DNA from: Burkholderia seminalis DSM 23518
Lineage (GTDB): Bacteria > Pseudomonadota > Gammaproteobacteria > Burkholderiales > Burkholderiaceae
Assembly (NCBI RefSeq): GCF_902832885.1
Contig: NZ_CADFDK010000021.1
Span: 1-64,000 of the forward strand
Direction of reading: 5' to 3'
DNA length: 64,000 nt
The position numbers and the translations under genes were made by a program. This document shows positions 24,562 through 33,634 of the stretch, piece by piece (the first letter of the stretch is position 1; each line of letters starts with the position of its first letter). The notes under the pieces were generated by a model. The model did no database searches. It saw nothing but the letters and a program-made list of their open reading frames with translations, and was not told where the DNA came from.

Positions 24562-26541
24562 CTATCGCTCGATAGAAAGCTGGTGGTCGTGTGATCGGTC
24601 TGCGCGTTCTGCTTCGTGATCGCGCTCCTTGACCTGGTGCAGCGCGCTATCTGGCGAATACTGAATCGCGACCTGCTCGCCGACCTCCACGTCGCGGGAC
24701 AATCGATCGCGCGGATAGACGATGCCGACGGTCTGACCGATCTTGACCAGCGAGTGGTGCGTCGAGTTGGCGAGCACCTCGCCGCGGTAGTGGCGCTCCA
24801 GCTGCTGCGCATTGCGCAAAATCAGGTTGTGGTGATCGCCGGCCAGGCCGATCGCCCGGCGCGAAACGTCGTCCGGCACGTCACCCTCGGGTAGCTGGCC
24901 GCGATGGATCTGCTCGGACAGGTTGGCGCGTTCGAGTTCGCTGTGGGGAACCGTGCTGATCGAGGTCCGCGTTTCGAGGTGGTGGTAGGCCGCGTCGAGC
25001 TCGGGGAAGAGGGCGAGCGCCTGGTCACGACCCAGCGTGTCGAACGCTCGGCCGCGCTCCGCGTCGCGTGCGTGGTCAACGGTACGCCGGCGCGGCGCGC
25101 GCGCCGTATCGACTTCGACCTCCGTCTTTGCCTGATCCGGTTGGTGTGCAGACGGCAGAATGGCCCGTTCGCGTACCGGCTCTATGCCACCCGGATCGAC
25201 GACTACCACACGACCGTCCACGATGCCCAGATTGTCGACGCCCTGATCGCCCCAGTGGTAACCGCGCTGACGAAGCGCATCGGCGGTGCGCGCGACGTCG
25301 GCCGATGTCACGCCTCGCATTTCGGCGCGGGGCATGATTTCGTATCGCAGATTGCCTTCGGTGCCGCTCGCCACCGGCTGCAAGACCTCGGGAATTTTTG
25401 GCCGAACGGCAAGATCGCCGGTACCGAGCCGCACCACATGCTTGTCGTCGGCCGCCAGCACGACCGACGACGCGCCGGCGTCCAGCGGTGTCAGGTGAGT
25501 CATCCCGTGCGAGCGAAGCCTGGCTTCGAGCGCGGGCAGATGACGCGACGCGGCGATTTCCTCGGCGACCGGATCGGGGAAGCGGCCACCGAGGTTCGGC
25601 ACGTCACGGGTCATTGACCGGAGGACGTCGCGCAAGCCACGCTCCGGCGCCGGCCGCGCATCCGCAGACGCCCCGTTGGCCAGTGCTTGCGCATCCCTCT
25701 CCCGGACGCGTAGCGCCTGTTCACGACGCAGCGAGATGTCGGCAATCTCCGGTGCCGGCGCACCTCGCCCTGTACGAGCGTCACGAATGTCATCGAGCAT
25801 TTGAACGTGATGGGCTATCTCGTCGCGGGTCATCGGACGCTCGCGCTCATGCACGATCGACGCGGCGGCCGCTTGCGGCTCGCGCCATTCACCCTGATGC
25901 AGTTCGTTGCGGTAGACCTCGCGGTGATGCCGATCGAGGATCAAGATTCGATCCACTGCCTTCTCTCGCTCGAGCAACGCGACCGTCTCGACCATGCCGG
26001 CATACGCCTGGTCGTGCTGCTCGGGATTGACAACCCGCCCCACGCCCGTCGTCGCGATTTCTCGCTCGGTACGCATCTGCGCACGTGTGAGCGACACCTC
26101 GGCGGGCATAGCGACGCCCCGAACCTCCAGCGTGTAGCCGCGCTCCTTGAGCCGCCGTGCCAGATTGCGCAGGCTATCGGGGTTGCGCATCGTCCCGTCG
26201 ACCACAAGATCACGCCGCGCGTCGGATGCGGCCGTGGTTAGCCGGCCGGCCCATCGACCGGCGTCGGCATGCGTCAAGTCAGCCGCGTGTCGCGGATCTT
26301 CGCGAAGAAGCCGGCTGTACTGCGGCAAGTTCTCCCTCATGCGATCCGCGTCGATCAAAACGGCACCACCGCGTTCGTTGAGTTCCCCCATCGCCTGACG
26401 CGCGAGGGCCGTCTTGCCGGCACCGGGCTGGCCGCCGATGAGGATCGCCTTCGGTTCAGCCTGCTCGCGACTGCCGTCAATCGCCTCGCGCTCCACGCGC
26501 GCATACGCGCGCTGCATCACGACATCCGGAAAATTGTCCAT
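24562..26541 (-). CDS. Zeta-toxin / kinase-like / KfrB-domain fusion protein
   Basis: This 659-residue protein has three parts. Residues 1-220 are a zeta-toxin domain: Walker A IGGQPGAGKTALAR, LIDADRMRENLP and VVDGTMRNPDSL; zeta toxins phosphorylate UDP-N-acetylglucosamine and block cell-wall synthesis. Residues about 340-450 resemble a small protein-kinase or aminoglycoside-kinase fold: LDAGASSVVLAAD, YEIMPRAEM, then WGDQGVDNLGIVDG and VVVDPGG, in the positions of the HxDxxxxN and DFG-like motifs. The C-terminal region ends with a KfrB-type domain (HYRGEVLANSTHHSLVKIG, VEVGEQVAIQY). An 82-residue helical gene ends 14 bases upstream and may encode the antitoxin. GGAG precedes the ATG. The kinase-like assignment is inference. 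Confidence 0.8.
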   Translation of the reverse strand: MDNFPDVVMQRAYARVEREAIDGSREQAEPKAILIGGQPGAGKTALARQAMGELNERGGAVLIDADRMRENLPQYSRLLREDPRHAADLTHADAGRWAGRLTTAASDARRDLVVDGTMRNPDSLRNLARRLKERGYTLEVRGVAMPAEVSLTRAQMRTEREIATTGVGRVVNPEQHDQAYAGMVETVALLEREKAVDRILILDRHHREVYRNELHQGEWREPQAAAASIVHERERPMTRDEIAHHVQMLDDIRDARTGRGAPAPEIADISLRREQALRVRERDAQALANGASADARPAPERGLRDVLRSMTRDVPNLGGRFPDPVAEEIAASRHLPALEARLRSHGMTHLTPLDAGASSVVLAADDKHVVRLGTGDLAVRPKIPEVLQPVASGTEGNLRYEIMPRAEMRGVTSADVARTADALRQRGYHWGDQGVDNLGIVDGRVVVVDPGGIEPVRERAILPSAHQPDQAKTEVEVDTARAPRRRTVDHARDAERGRAFDTLGRDQALALFPELDAAYHHLETRTSISTVPHSELERANLSEQIHRGQLPEGDVPDDVSRRAIGLAGDHHNLILRNAQQLERHYRGEVLANSTHHSLVKIGQTVGIVYPRDRLSRDVEVGEQVAIQYSPDSALHQVKERDHEAERADRSHDHQLSIER

Positions 26542-26555
26542 GATGGGCTCCGGAG

Positions 26556-26804
26556 TCAGGCGCGACCGAGGTTCAATCGACGAACACGCGGGCCGTAGAC
26601 GTCCAGCGCACGAGCGATCGCGACCGCATCATCCGGATGCAGCGCATCGCGAGCGGCAACCAGAGTCTTGCGTTCTGCGTCCGCTATCGCGACGCACTCC
26701 GCATCCGGCTCCGACCGCGACTCCTCTTCAGCGATGACGGCGACACAGTGGGCGATCAGCTGCCCGATCGTTTGGCAGGCGACTTCGTAATCGACATGAG
26801 GCAT
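26556..26804 (-). CDS. Small all-helical protein, candidate antitoxin of the zeta protein
   Basis: The strong ribosome binding site CAGGAG lies before the ATG at 26804. The 82-residue product is predicted mostly helical and acidic (TIGQLIAHCVAVIAEEES, ADAERKTLVAARDALH). Size, helicity, order (antitoxin before toxin) and the 14-base gap to the zeta-domain gene fit an epsilon-like antitoxin, which is a three-helix protein of about 90 residues. I cannot see sequence similarity to epsilon, so the role is inferred from context. Confidence 0.6.
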   Translation of the reverse strand: MPHVDYEVACQTIGQLIAHCVAVIAEEESRSEPDAECVAIADAERKTLVAARDALHPDDAVAIARALDVYGPRVRRLNLGRA

Positions 26805-26848
26805 CGTGTTCTCCTGAAAAAATTAAGCTTGCGCGCGTGCTTCCTGGG

Positions 26849-27475
26849 TCAAACCCCTGGGTAAGGCTTCGATTCATTCCATAGCCGCGTCCACGCGCTC
26901 CGCACGGCTGCGGCGACCGTGGCGTGATGCCAGATGACGAGGACGTTTTCTGCGTTGTGGTTGGCGCCGGCCTGCGTGTAGTTCATCGAGCCTGTCTGGG
27001 TCGTATCGCTATCAGCGACGATGAACTTGTCGTGCATGAGCGGTACGGCCATGTCGATGCGAACCGGTATTCCGGCCGCGACGAGATCCGCGAGCTTCGA
27101 GCCGCGGCCGTCAAGCTGCGAGCGGTCGAGGACAACACGAACCTGCACACCAGCGTGGGCGCGCTCGATCAGGTGGGTAACGATCCGACGATTGGTGAGC
27201 TCGTAAGCGGCGACGTCGAGCTCCGACTGCGCGCTATCGATCACGCTCAGCACGAGGGCCTCGGCCTGGCCGTCTGGCGAAGTGGCGAATTGCACGGAGG
27301 CGCGATCGCCAGAGCCGGTGCTTTCCGAATGTGAGGCGTTTTCGGCCGGGTGTTTCAGAGCGCTCGCATAATGCCCAACGGACGACGACAAATTGCCGAA
27401 ATCCGGCGTTGGGCCGTCATGCAGCACGTAGTAGCCGACACCGGCCGCGAGCGCGAGGAAGAGGAGAAACTTCAT
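26849..27475 (-). CDS. Phospholipase D-family endonuclease (Nuc-like), exported
   Basis: A 208-residue protein with an N-terminal signal or membrane segment (MKFLLFLALAAGVGYYVL) and a single PLD domain. It carries the HKD motif as MHDKFIVADSDTTQTGSMNY (His, Lys, Asp in HxKx4D spacing) and LDVAAYELTNRRIV upstream. One-domain PLD nucleases of this type dimerise and cut DNA non-specifically; relatives such as Nuc of pKM101 are common on conjugative plasmids. Its ATG overlaps the stop of the tiny lipoprotein gene (ATGA). Confidence 0.88.
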   Translation of the reverse strand: MKFLLFLALAAGVGYYVLHDGPTPDFGNLSSSVGHYASALKHPAENASHSESTGSGDRASVQFATSPDGQAEALVLSVIDSAQSELDVAAYELTNRRIVTHLIERAHAGVQVRVVLDRSQLDGRGSKLADLVAAGIPVRIDMAVPLMHDKFIVADSDTTQTGSMNYTQAGANHNAENVLVIWHHATVAAAVRSAWTRLWNESKPYPGV

Positions 27476-27609
27476 GCCGACCTCCCGACGTGGGAGGTGT
27501 GTCCGCTCGCGGAATAGGAGCGGGCGCAGGCATCGTCACCGTGCGGCGAGGCACAAGCGGCAAGAAACAGGGCAGGAAACGTGAGCGCGGTCAGACGCAC
27601 TCGACTCAC
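27472..27609 (-). CDS. Tiny lipoprotein (45 residues)
   Basis: A GTG at 27609 (or 27600, preceded by GGTGAG) begins a peptide with a lipoprotein signal (VRLTALTFPALFLAACAS). The mature chain is only about 25 residues after the lipobox cysteine. Its stop overlaps the nuclease ATG. Small lipoproteins near T4SS genes often serve in entry exclusion or envelope anchoring, but nothing here identifies the role. The frame remains open further upstream, so the start is inferred from the signal sequence. Confidence 0.5.
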   Translation of the reverse strand: MSRVRLTALTFPALFLAACASPHGDDACARSYSASGHTSHVGRSA

Positions 27610-27679
27610 CGTCGAGATCGGGCTAATTAAAGACGTAAATGAATTGACACCACGACGAATTACGTCATCAAGGATTAAC

Positions 27680-27708
27680 TTGCCAGTACGCCAAATCAGG
27701 CGTAACGT
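27680..27708 (+). promoter_or_regulatory. Promoter with embedded operator-like inverted repeat
   Basis: TTGCCA (27680-27685) and TAACGT (27703-27708) are spaced by 17 bases. Within the spacer and -10, TACGCC (27687-27692) and GGCGTA (27699-27704) form an inverted repeat, well placed for repression. It would serve the membrane-protein gene starting at 27739. Confidence 0.45.
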
Positions 27709-27738
27709 CAATACTAATTGCGTACGGGGGCGCTTATC

Positions 27739-28128
27739 ATGGATTACGTACTTGCGAATTTCATGGCGGTAATGGCGGCAGCGATTTTCTCGGTTTTCAC
27801 GTCGTTTATCGCTTCGCGAAGCGGCCGAATCATTTACAGGAAGATCATGTGGGGCTATTTGGCCACGCTGCTGATTTCGGCCGTCGTGGTTACAGTCATG
27901 CAGCTGCCCTTCGCCATTTTGGCTTTTGGCGCGCTCTTTTCCTGCATCTTCGGCGTGTTCGCTCAATTGGGCGTTGCAGTCAAGTTTGGCCATCTCATCA
28001 TGACCGGTGCGCACTTTGATGACGGCTGGAACACGGCTCGCTCGAGCAACAATGCAAACAGCGACCTCTCGAACAATTGGTTCTGGAGAGACAACCAAAA
28101 TCGAATTAATCATCGCGACTGGTATTAA
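27739..28128 (+). CDS. Small inner-membrane protein; entry-exclusion candidate
   Basis: The ATG at 27739 follows a G-rich stretch (GGGGGCGC). The 129-residue product has three to four hydrophobic segments in residues 1-90 (MDYVLANFMAVMAAAIFSV, WGYLATLLISAVVVTVMQ, FAILAFGALFSCIFGVFA). A polar, asparagine- and tryptophan-rich tail follows (NNWFWRDNQNRIN). It is the only plus-strand gene between 13 and 54 kb, it converges on the 3' end of traG, and its DNA is less GC-rich. In F the inner-membrane entry-exclusion protein TraS (149 residues) follows traG and acts through TraG. By position and topology this is a candidate functional equivalent; no sequence similarity is claimed. Confidence 0.65.
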   Translation: MDYVLANFMAVMAAAIFSVFTSFIASRSGRIIYRKIMWGYLATLLISAVVVTVMQLPFAILAFGALFSCIFGVFAQLGVAVKFGHLIMTGAHFDDGWNTARSSNNANSDLSNNWFWRDNQNRINHRDWY

Positions 28129-28169
28129 TTGCGTCATGATTTATCGTCCGGGAGCCGCAAGGCCCCTTG

Positions 28170-31100
28170 TCATTGATCCGTGGGGTTACTGGTTACCGCG
28201 TCTGGACTGAGCGTCGCCTTGGCCCCATGTCCGTCCTCGCCGAATCCAAGCTCGCGCCGATGCAACGACGTCGGTGCACTTGGCGAAGTTGCCGGCCCGC
28301 TTACCGCAGACTCGTCCCGCGTAGAATTTGCCGCTGCCGCCTCTGCGTTCGGCGGGGCAACATCCTGCGAAGGAACTGAGGAAATCGCCCCCCCAGCTGC
28401 TGGCAACTCGGCACTCGCCCTGTGGTCGAGCTTCGCGTTGCTATGAGCGCCCGCACCTCCCGGCGGGACGCTCGGGGTGCTTTCAACATTTGCCTTCGAA
28501 TCTGTCGCGCCAACAGTTGCAGACGCGGCCGACCGTACAGATGTGGACGCGCCCGGGCCGGCAAACGTGGGCTTGCTGTTGTCGATCTGGGCACCACTAC
28601 GGCCGGGTACAGTTGTCGGCCCCAACGCAGAGACGCCACCGCTGCGCTTCATGGAGGCGGTCGAGAATGGAGTCGCTGACGTGGCAGACCCGACGGATGG
28701 CGGCACTCGACTCGCAACAGTGGGGCGAGTCGCTCCGTCTTGTGCAGGTATTGCACGGGTCGGCGAGAGAGCAGAGGCGGCAGTTGATTGCGCAGTTACG
28801 TTCGGAACGGCGGCGGCCGGTTGCGCTGAATACGAGCCCGTTGCTGCCCGGCCCGGACCATCGGCCACTTGACCGCCACCTTGACCACTTGGCTGCCCGC
28901 CATTGCCGACCGGCAGAGCCACGATCTTGAAATCAGACTCGGATAAGCGTGGTTCAGAGCTAGGGGGCAGGGTGCTCTGCCCGGCCGCTCGAGCGGTTTC
29001 AAGCGTTGGCCCGTTCCCCGTGGCTTTCGGATTCAGGAATTTTTCGACTGCCATTGGGGACGCGGTTGCTCCCGGGGGCGCAAACGGCTGGACCGAGTTT
29101 TTCCGCGCGGCGAGGGGTGTAGTGTCCTTGGAGGCCTGCGTAGGCGTCGATGCCGGTGTGGGCGAGAGCGGGCGACCTGGCGCCCGCCCAGGCGTCATGA
29201 GAGGCTTGCTGTCCGTAGACGGATCGACATTGTCATGTACCTGCTTGATCGGCGCGGCAGACTCATTTGTGACTCGTTGCTGCATGGCGTCGATCCGCTG
29301 TTGCGCGTCGGTTACGACCGTCGGCATCGGCGTCGCGATATCGAGGGGCGTCGTGTCCACCGGACCAACTCCGCCCGCAAAACGTTGAAACGCGGCGGGG
29401 GCACTTGCACCAACTCCGGACTGGTTGCGTTGGTCCTGGCGAACGACGTCGCTCCCGCTCGCAGGGAGAGCAGACCCATCACGAGCCGTGGTCGGCAACG
29501 TCGAGTTGCGCGAAACGATGTCGCGCATCGCTGCATCTTGGGCGACCAGCTGAGCGATCTGTGGAGACGGCAGCGTCATCAGCTGGCTGTACCGCATACC
29601 GTTGCGCGCAGCGACTGCCTGCAGGTTCTCCGGCGTCATCAGATTAGTCGAGGTATCGACGCGTGAAACCACTTGCGTCGATCCTCGCTGGCGCACATCT
29701 GCGCTACGAGTCAGATCCGCCGAAACACGAGAGCCGGACGACACCTGGTCCGTCAGAGATGCGGAATGGTCACTGCGAACGTGCTGCCCGGACTCCAGCC
29801 CCGTCGAGTCCGAGTGGATCTGTGAGCCTTCGTGGGAAACCTGATCGCTTTCGGTATACCCACCTTGCGTTAGATATTGATCGACGAACTTCTGTGCGTC
29901 AGAATTCCGCCAAGACTTCGTATATCCACCTTCACCCGAGACATCGAGACCGAACTTCAGACTCGACTGCCCTTTCCCCGTGCCACCGCCAGTTGCATAA
30001 TCCGCAGCTCGCACCTTCGATCGATACGCATCCCGAATCGCTTGGACTTCATTCGGCGATTTGCCAAGTGACTCGGCTTTGCGAGCGAGTTTGTCTTCTT
30101 CTGCTTGGTTGAAAAGAGGCGAGTTCGAGATTGGATTGCTACTTCCTTGCCGACCATTGCTGGAAGGTCCACGCCCGCTACCACCGGCTGAGCCGCCGCC
30201 TCCACTGCCAGCGTTGCCGGCCGGCGCACCATCATCGCCAAACGATTTGGCAAAGCCGCCACCAAGCATGATCGAGCCTTTGGCTCCTGCAGAAGTTGTG
30301 CCGTCGACGGAGTGCGACTGATCTATCGCATATTGCTGATCATGTGCGGTTCGCCGCTCACCTGTTTGGCTAGACGAGGCCCGCGTACCTGAGCTGGAAT
30401 CGTCGGACAGGCGCTGCGTGCTTCCACGCTCCTGGCTGCTCGAGACGCTATTCGTGCTGGACGCAAGCTGCTCCCGCCCAGCGAACGTGGAATTTGTTCG
30501 GTTTGCCGCGACACCCGTGGAGGTGTCAGTGCCGAGCGACCGCTCGAATGCGTCCTGGGAAGTTGCTGAAACGCCGAGGCTGTTTTGAAACTCGGTGCGA
30601 GCGATTAGGCCATTGGCGAAATTCGTAAAGGCCGAGCCGGTCCCGGTATCGACGTTCATCGACCCGGTGCGCGATTGCACGGTGTTGTCGTACTTGTTCG
30701 CTGAGGTCACGTTGCGCGACGCGTTATCGATCGACGACGAATCCATGTGCACGTTGCCGATGTTTTCGTCGCCCTGTGCCTGCTGGCCACCGATCTGCTG
30801 AGCAGACCCGGTCAACGCGCCACTCAGTTGAGAGAATGCACCTACAACGCCGGCCGACGCGAAGTTCAGCAACATCCAGGCAAGGGGCGGCGTAATAATC
30901 ACCATGTATCCAAGCAGCGCCTGCTCGTCGAGCAACGTCTGGCCGAACTTCGCCGCCATCCCGAACGGGACGCCGGCCTGCAACGACATCGAGCGCATCT
31001 CATGGCTGAGGTGAATCAGGGACAGCCCGTTGATTACCGCGAAGAGCACCGGCCAGATAGATACCCACGCCACCGTCTTCGCGTACATCGCAAGGATTCG

Positions 31101-32192
31101 CTTGGCGCCGTCAGCGCCGCTGATCAGGCAGAGCACCAGAATGAGCGGGAAAACCGCATAGACGATCGCTTCGGCATAGTTGCGAACAGTCGGCAGCGTG
31201 TTCTTCGCCAGAATCGCCATGGAGGCAAGCGAACCGTTCGTCGCCACTGCAGCCTGAGCCGAGCTCATCAACGCATTGACCTCGGCGACGCGCGCCGGAT
31301 CGCTCAGCATCGCGGGAAGCTCGGCGCCCGCCTGACGCCACACGTTGTTGAACATTGCCTGTCGCAGCGCCGACGACGCGTTCTGCGACGATTGGAGGAT
31401 GAAGCCGAACGAATCGCCGATCGCGTTGACAAATTCCGCCTTCGCCATGGACGGGTCGGCGATCTCCGGATACATCTCGCTGCCATACATTTGCTCGGCT
31501 GCTTGCTCCGCATCCTGTACGCGCAGCAGCAGCAAGGTTCCGGTCGCTGAGCAGGTGTCCGTCGTAGGATTCGCGGTGAGGGTGTTGGTTGTCACGTACC
31601 GTGCCGGGCTGGTCGACGTGAACACCGTATTGAACGGGTCCGTGCCGTTCATAATCGTCCGCGGATCAATCGCGCCGTCCTGGATGTCGTAGACCGTGCA
31701 CTCCTTGAAGAACTGGATAAGGTCGGCGTGCAGCCCCGGATCGGTGATTTCAGCCTTGTTCACCTTCTGAAGCACTGAGATGCCGAAACCCACATCGCCC
31801 TTTTTCAGGGTGAGCGTATCCGGCACCGAAAAAATCGTTTCGTACGACTGTGTCAGCACTCGAGAGATAAGCGTGAAGCTCTGGGCAACCGCGGCGAGAT
31901 ACACCGGGACGTGGTCCACCTCGCGAGTAGGCTGCACGTTGTTGACGTCGGTGATGAACACGTTTTCAACCGGCAGCAACAGCAGCTGCGTCATCAGCAT
32001 TGCGGCGGCGAACCAGCGGAAGATCTCATAGCCTTTCCGACCGAGCGCGACAATCGTCCAGATCACCACCCCGCACAACAGCGTGTAACGGATGAGACCT
32101 GTCCAGGTGCCGCTGCCCATGAAAGACGCAATACCCTGCATGACGTAGTACAAGGTATCGACGTTTCCATAGGTGTCGATTTCCATGTTCAT
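28170..32192 (-). CDS. traG: TraG, F-type mating-pair stabilisation / pilus assembly protein
   Basis: This 1340-residue protein begins with membrane segments (IRYTLLCGVVIWTIVALG, FAAAMLMTQLLLLPV) and a periplasmic region. Further helices lie at about 350-460 (VYAVFPLILVLCLISG, VSIWPVLFAVING, MVIITPPLAWMLLNF), followed by GVVGAFSQLSGALTG. The remainder (about 480-1340) is soluble and rich in Ser, Thr, Gly and Pro. F TraG is about 940 residues, so the tail is about 400 residues longer. TraG acts in pilus assembly with its N-terminal half and in mating-pair stabilisation and entry exclusion with its C-terminal half. The ATG overlaps the traH stop. It is the last gene of the operon. Confidence 0.92.
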   Translation of the reverse strand: MNMEIDTYGNVDTLYYVMQGIASFMGSGTWTGLIRYTLLCGVVIWTIVALGRKGYEIFRWFAAAMLMTQLLLLPVENVFITDVNNVQPTREVDHVPVYLAAVAQSFTLISRVLTQSYETIFSVPDTLTLKKGDVGFGISVLQKVNKAEITDPGLHADLIQFFKECTVYDIQDGAIDPRTIMNGTDPFNTVFTSTSPARYVTTNTLTANPTTDTCSATGTLLLLRVQDAEQAAEQMYGSEMYPEIADPSMAKAEFVNAIGDSFGFILQSSQNASSALRQAMFNNVWRQAGAELPAMLSDPARVAEVNALMSSAQAAVATNGSLASMAILAKNTLPTVRNYAEAIVYAVFPLILVLCLISGADGAKRILAMYAKTVAWVSIWPVLFAVINGLSLIHLSHEMRSMSLQAGVPFGMAAKFGQTLLDEQALLGYMVIITPPLAWMLLNFASAGVVGAFSQLSGALTGSAQQIGGQQAQGDENIGNVHMDSSSIDNASRNVTSANKYDNTVQSRTGSMNVDTGTGSAFTNFANGLIARTEFQNSLGVSATSQDAFERSLGTDTSTGVAANRTNSTFAGREQLASSTNSVSSSQERGSTQRLSDDSSSGTRASSSQTGERRTAHDQQYAIDQSHSVDGTTSAGAKGSIMLGGGFAKSFGDDGAPAGNAGSGGGGSAGGSGRGPSSNGRQGSSNPISNSPLFNQAEEDKLARKAESLGKSPNEVQAIRDAYRSKVRAADYATGGGTGKGQSSLKFGLDVSGEGGYTKSWRNSDAQKFVDQYLTQGGYTESDQVSHEGSQIHSDSTGLESGQHVRSDHSASLTDQVSSGSRVSADLTRSADVRQRGSTQVVSRVDTSTNLMTPENLQAVAARNGMRYSQLMTLPSPQIAQLVAQDAAMRDIVSRNSTLPTTARDGSALPASGSDVVRQDQRNQSGVGASAPAAFQRFAGGVGPVDTTPLDIATPMPTVVTDAQQRIDAMQQRVTNESAAPIKQVHDNVDPSTDSKPLMTPGRAPGRPLSPTPASTPTQASKDTTPLAARKNSVQPFAPPGATASPMAVEKFLNPKATGNGPTLETARAAGQSTLPPSSEPRLSESDFKIVALPVGNGGQPSGQGGGQVADGPGRAATGSYSAQPAAAVPNVTAQSTAASALSPTRAIPAQDGATRPTVASRVPPSVGSATSATPFSTASMKRSGGVSALGPTTVPGRSGAQIDNSKPTFAGPGASTSVRSAASATVGATDSKANVESTPSVPPGGAGAHSNAKLDHRASAELPAAGGAISSVPSQDVAPPNAEAAAANSTRDESAVSGPATSPSAPTSLHRRELGFGEDGHGAKATLSPDAVTSNPTDQ

Positions 32193-33634
32193 TGAGTGCT
32201 CCCGCCGTTCAACGTCTGGCCAAACGCCAACGAGTTTCGAAGCGACGACGACACATTCGCGTGTACCGCACGCTCGATCGATTGGAGCTGCTCAACCAGC
32301 TGCCACGCGTTCGACGTCTGGCTGAAGGCTTGCATGACGACACTGCGTGCTTCCGATTCGACCGTGTCGATGTTGGTGTTGAGCTTTGTGGCCTCGTCGA
32401 GCAGCGACGTGCTGGATTTCACCGTCCCGTATCGCGCGATTGCTCGTCGAAGATCTTCAGCGGATCCGTGGATGTAGGCTTCGGCATACTTGGCTGCGAT
32501 CAGCGACTGGTAGGTACTCAACAGTTGGTCGGCCAGAGACGAATTGTTCAGGCGCGTGCCGACCGCGATCATTTTGTAGACCGGCAGGTCGGTCATGCTC
32601 AAAAACCGAAACGTGTCCGCCGGATTCGGGATCGCGGAGCGCGAGGCGATCGCGTCCGTAATCACCTGCAGCTTCTGCTGTACGAGCGTACGGAAGGGGG
32701 TGTAGCCCATTTCCTGCACTGACGGATTCAAGCACTTCGTGGTTTCGTCGCACACGTACACTTGGATCGTGGTGCCGGAGTTCGCGGCAGGATCGTTACC
32801 GACCAATTCCTGCACCGTGAGGCTGCCGATTCGCGGCAGGAAGACAGGATTCACCTCCGTGCCGCCCGAATCCGACGGGTCGGGAAAAATGACCGTCCCC
32901 ACCAGCGACATCAGGAATTCCCGGTCCGACGTGCTCAGGTCCGGCAGCTGCTGCAGCGCCTGCCACGTCACGTTGCCGTACGGCTGCCTGGCCGCGAGAT
33001 TGGAATCCGATGCGGTGGCCGTATTGATCGTCTGCGCCGCTTGCGCCGAGCTGTTTCCGGTATTTGTCCAGGCATCGGTCATATCCGAATACAGGTTCGT
33101 GAATGGCCCGAGCGTGTCGGCCAAGTTCGCCTGCTCTTTTTTCCATGCAACAGGCGTCACCGCATTGACGATGCCCTCAGCGGCCTGGCACGAGTCGATG
33201 TTCATCCGGTTGACGTCGCGGGCGATGGTCTGCAGCGACTGCATGACGTTGTCGCAGGTTGGGCAGAGGTTCTGGAGGGCAAGCTTGAATGCGTAGCCCA
33301 AGGCGTTCGAGCCGATGTTGCGCAGCAGCGCAACAAACTGCTCTTTATTGATAAAGCTGAACCCGCCGGCAAACAGGTCGATCCCGCCGCAACCGGCGCC
33401 CCATTCCGGGGCGGTGACACTCGCGAGCTGGTAAGTCTTGTGTGGCGTACGCATGAACACGCTTCCGCCGCTGTACATATCCATCGTCTCGCCCTGCAAC
33501 GCACGCGGGCTCGATACGTTGCCCATGGCGTTGATCGAGTCGAAGACCTGCTGCATCGACATCGCGCTCGAACAGACTGGGGCGATGGCAAACACTGCAG
33601 CCGCCAGTGCGGCAATCCAGCGTGTCGGTTTCAT
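32189..33634 (-). CDS. traH: TraH, F-type pilus assembly protein
   Basis: A 481-residue secreted protein with a signal peptide (MKPTRWIAALAAAVFAIAP). The TraH hallmarks are MDMYSGGSVFMRTP, GAGCGGIDLFAGGFSFI, LCPTCDNVMQSLQ and NIDSCQAAEGIVN. The paired cysteines imply disulfide bonds. The length is close to F TraH (458). TraH, with TraF and TraW, works in the periplasm/outer membrane in pilus extension and mating-pair stabilisation. It overlaps traG at its stop by 4 bases and abuts traF. Confidence 0.95.
   Translation of the reverse strand: MKPTRWIAALAAAVFAIAPVCSSAMSMQQVFDSINAMGNVSSPRALQGETMDMYSGGSVFMRTPHKTYQLASVTAPEWGAGCGGIDLFAGGFSFINKEQFVALLRNIGSNALGYAFKLALQNLCPTCDNVMQSLQTIARDVNRMNIDSCQAAEGIVNAVTPVAWKKEQANLADTLGPFTNLYSDMTDAWTNTGNSSAQAAQTINTATASDSNLAARQPYGNVTWQALQQLPDLSTSDREFLMSLVGTVIFPDPSDSGGTEVNPVFLPRIGSLTVQELVGNDPAANSGTTIQVYVCDETTKCLNPSVQEMGYTPFRTLVQQKLQVITDAIASRSAIPNPADTFRFLSMTDLPVYKMIAVGTRLNNSSLADQLLSTYQSLIAAKYAEAYIHGSAEDLRRAIARYGTVKSSTSLLDEATKLNTNIDTVESEARSVVMQAFSQTSNAWQLVEQLQSIERAVHANVSSSLRNSLAFGQTLNGGSTQ

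Noticed and set aside
27610-28137. Upstream extension of the minus-strand frame that ends at 27472
   Set aside because: Only the last 45 codons make a lipoprotein; the rest lies opposite the membrane-protein gene and is polar and featureless.
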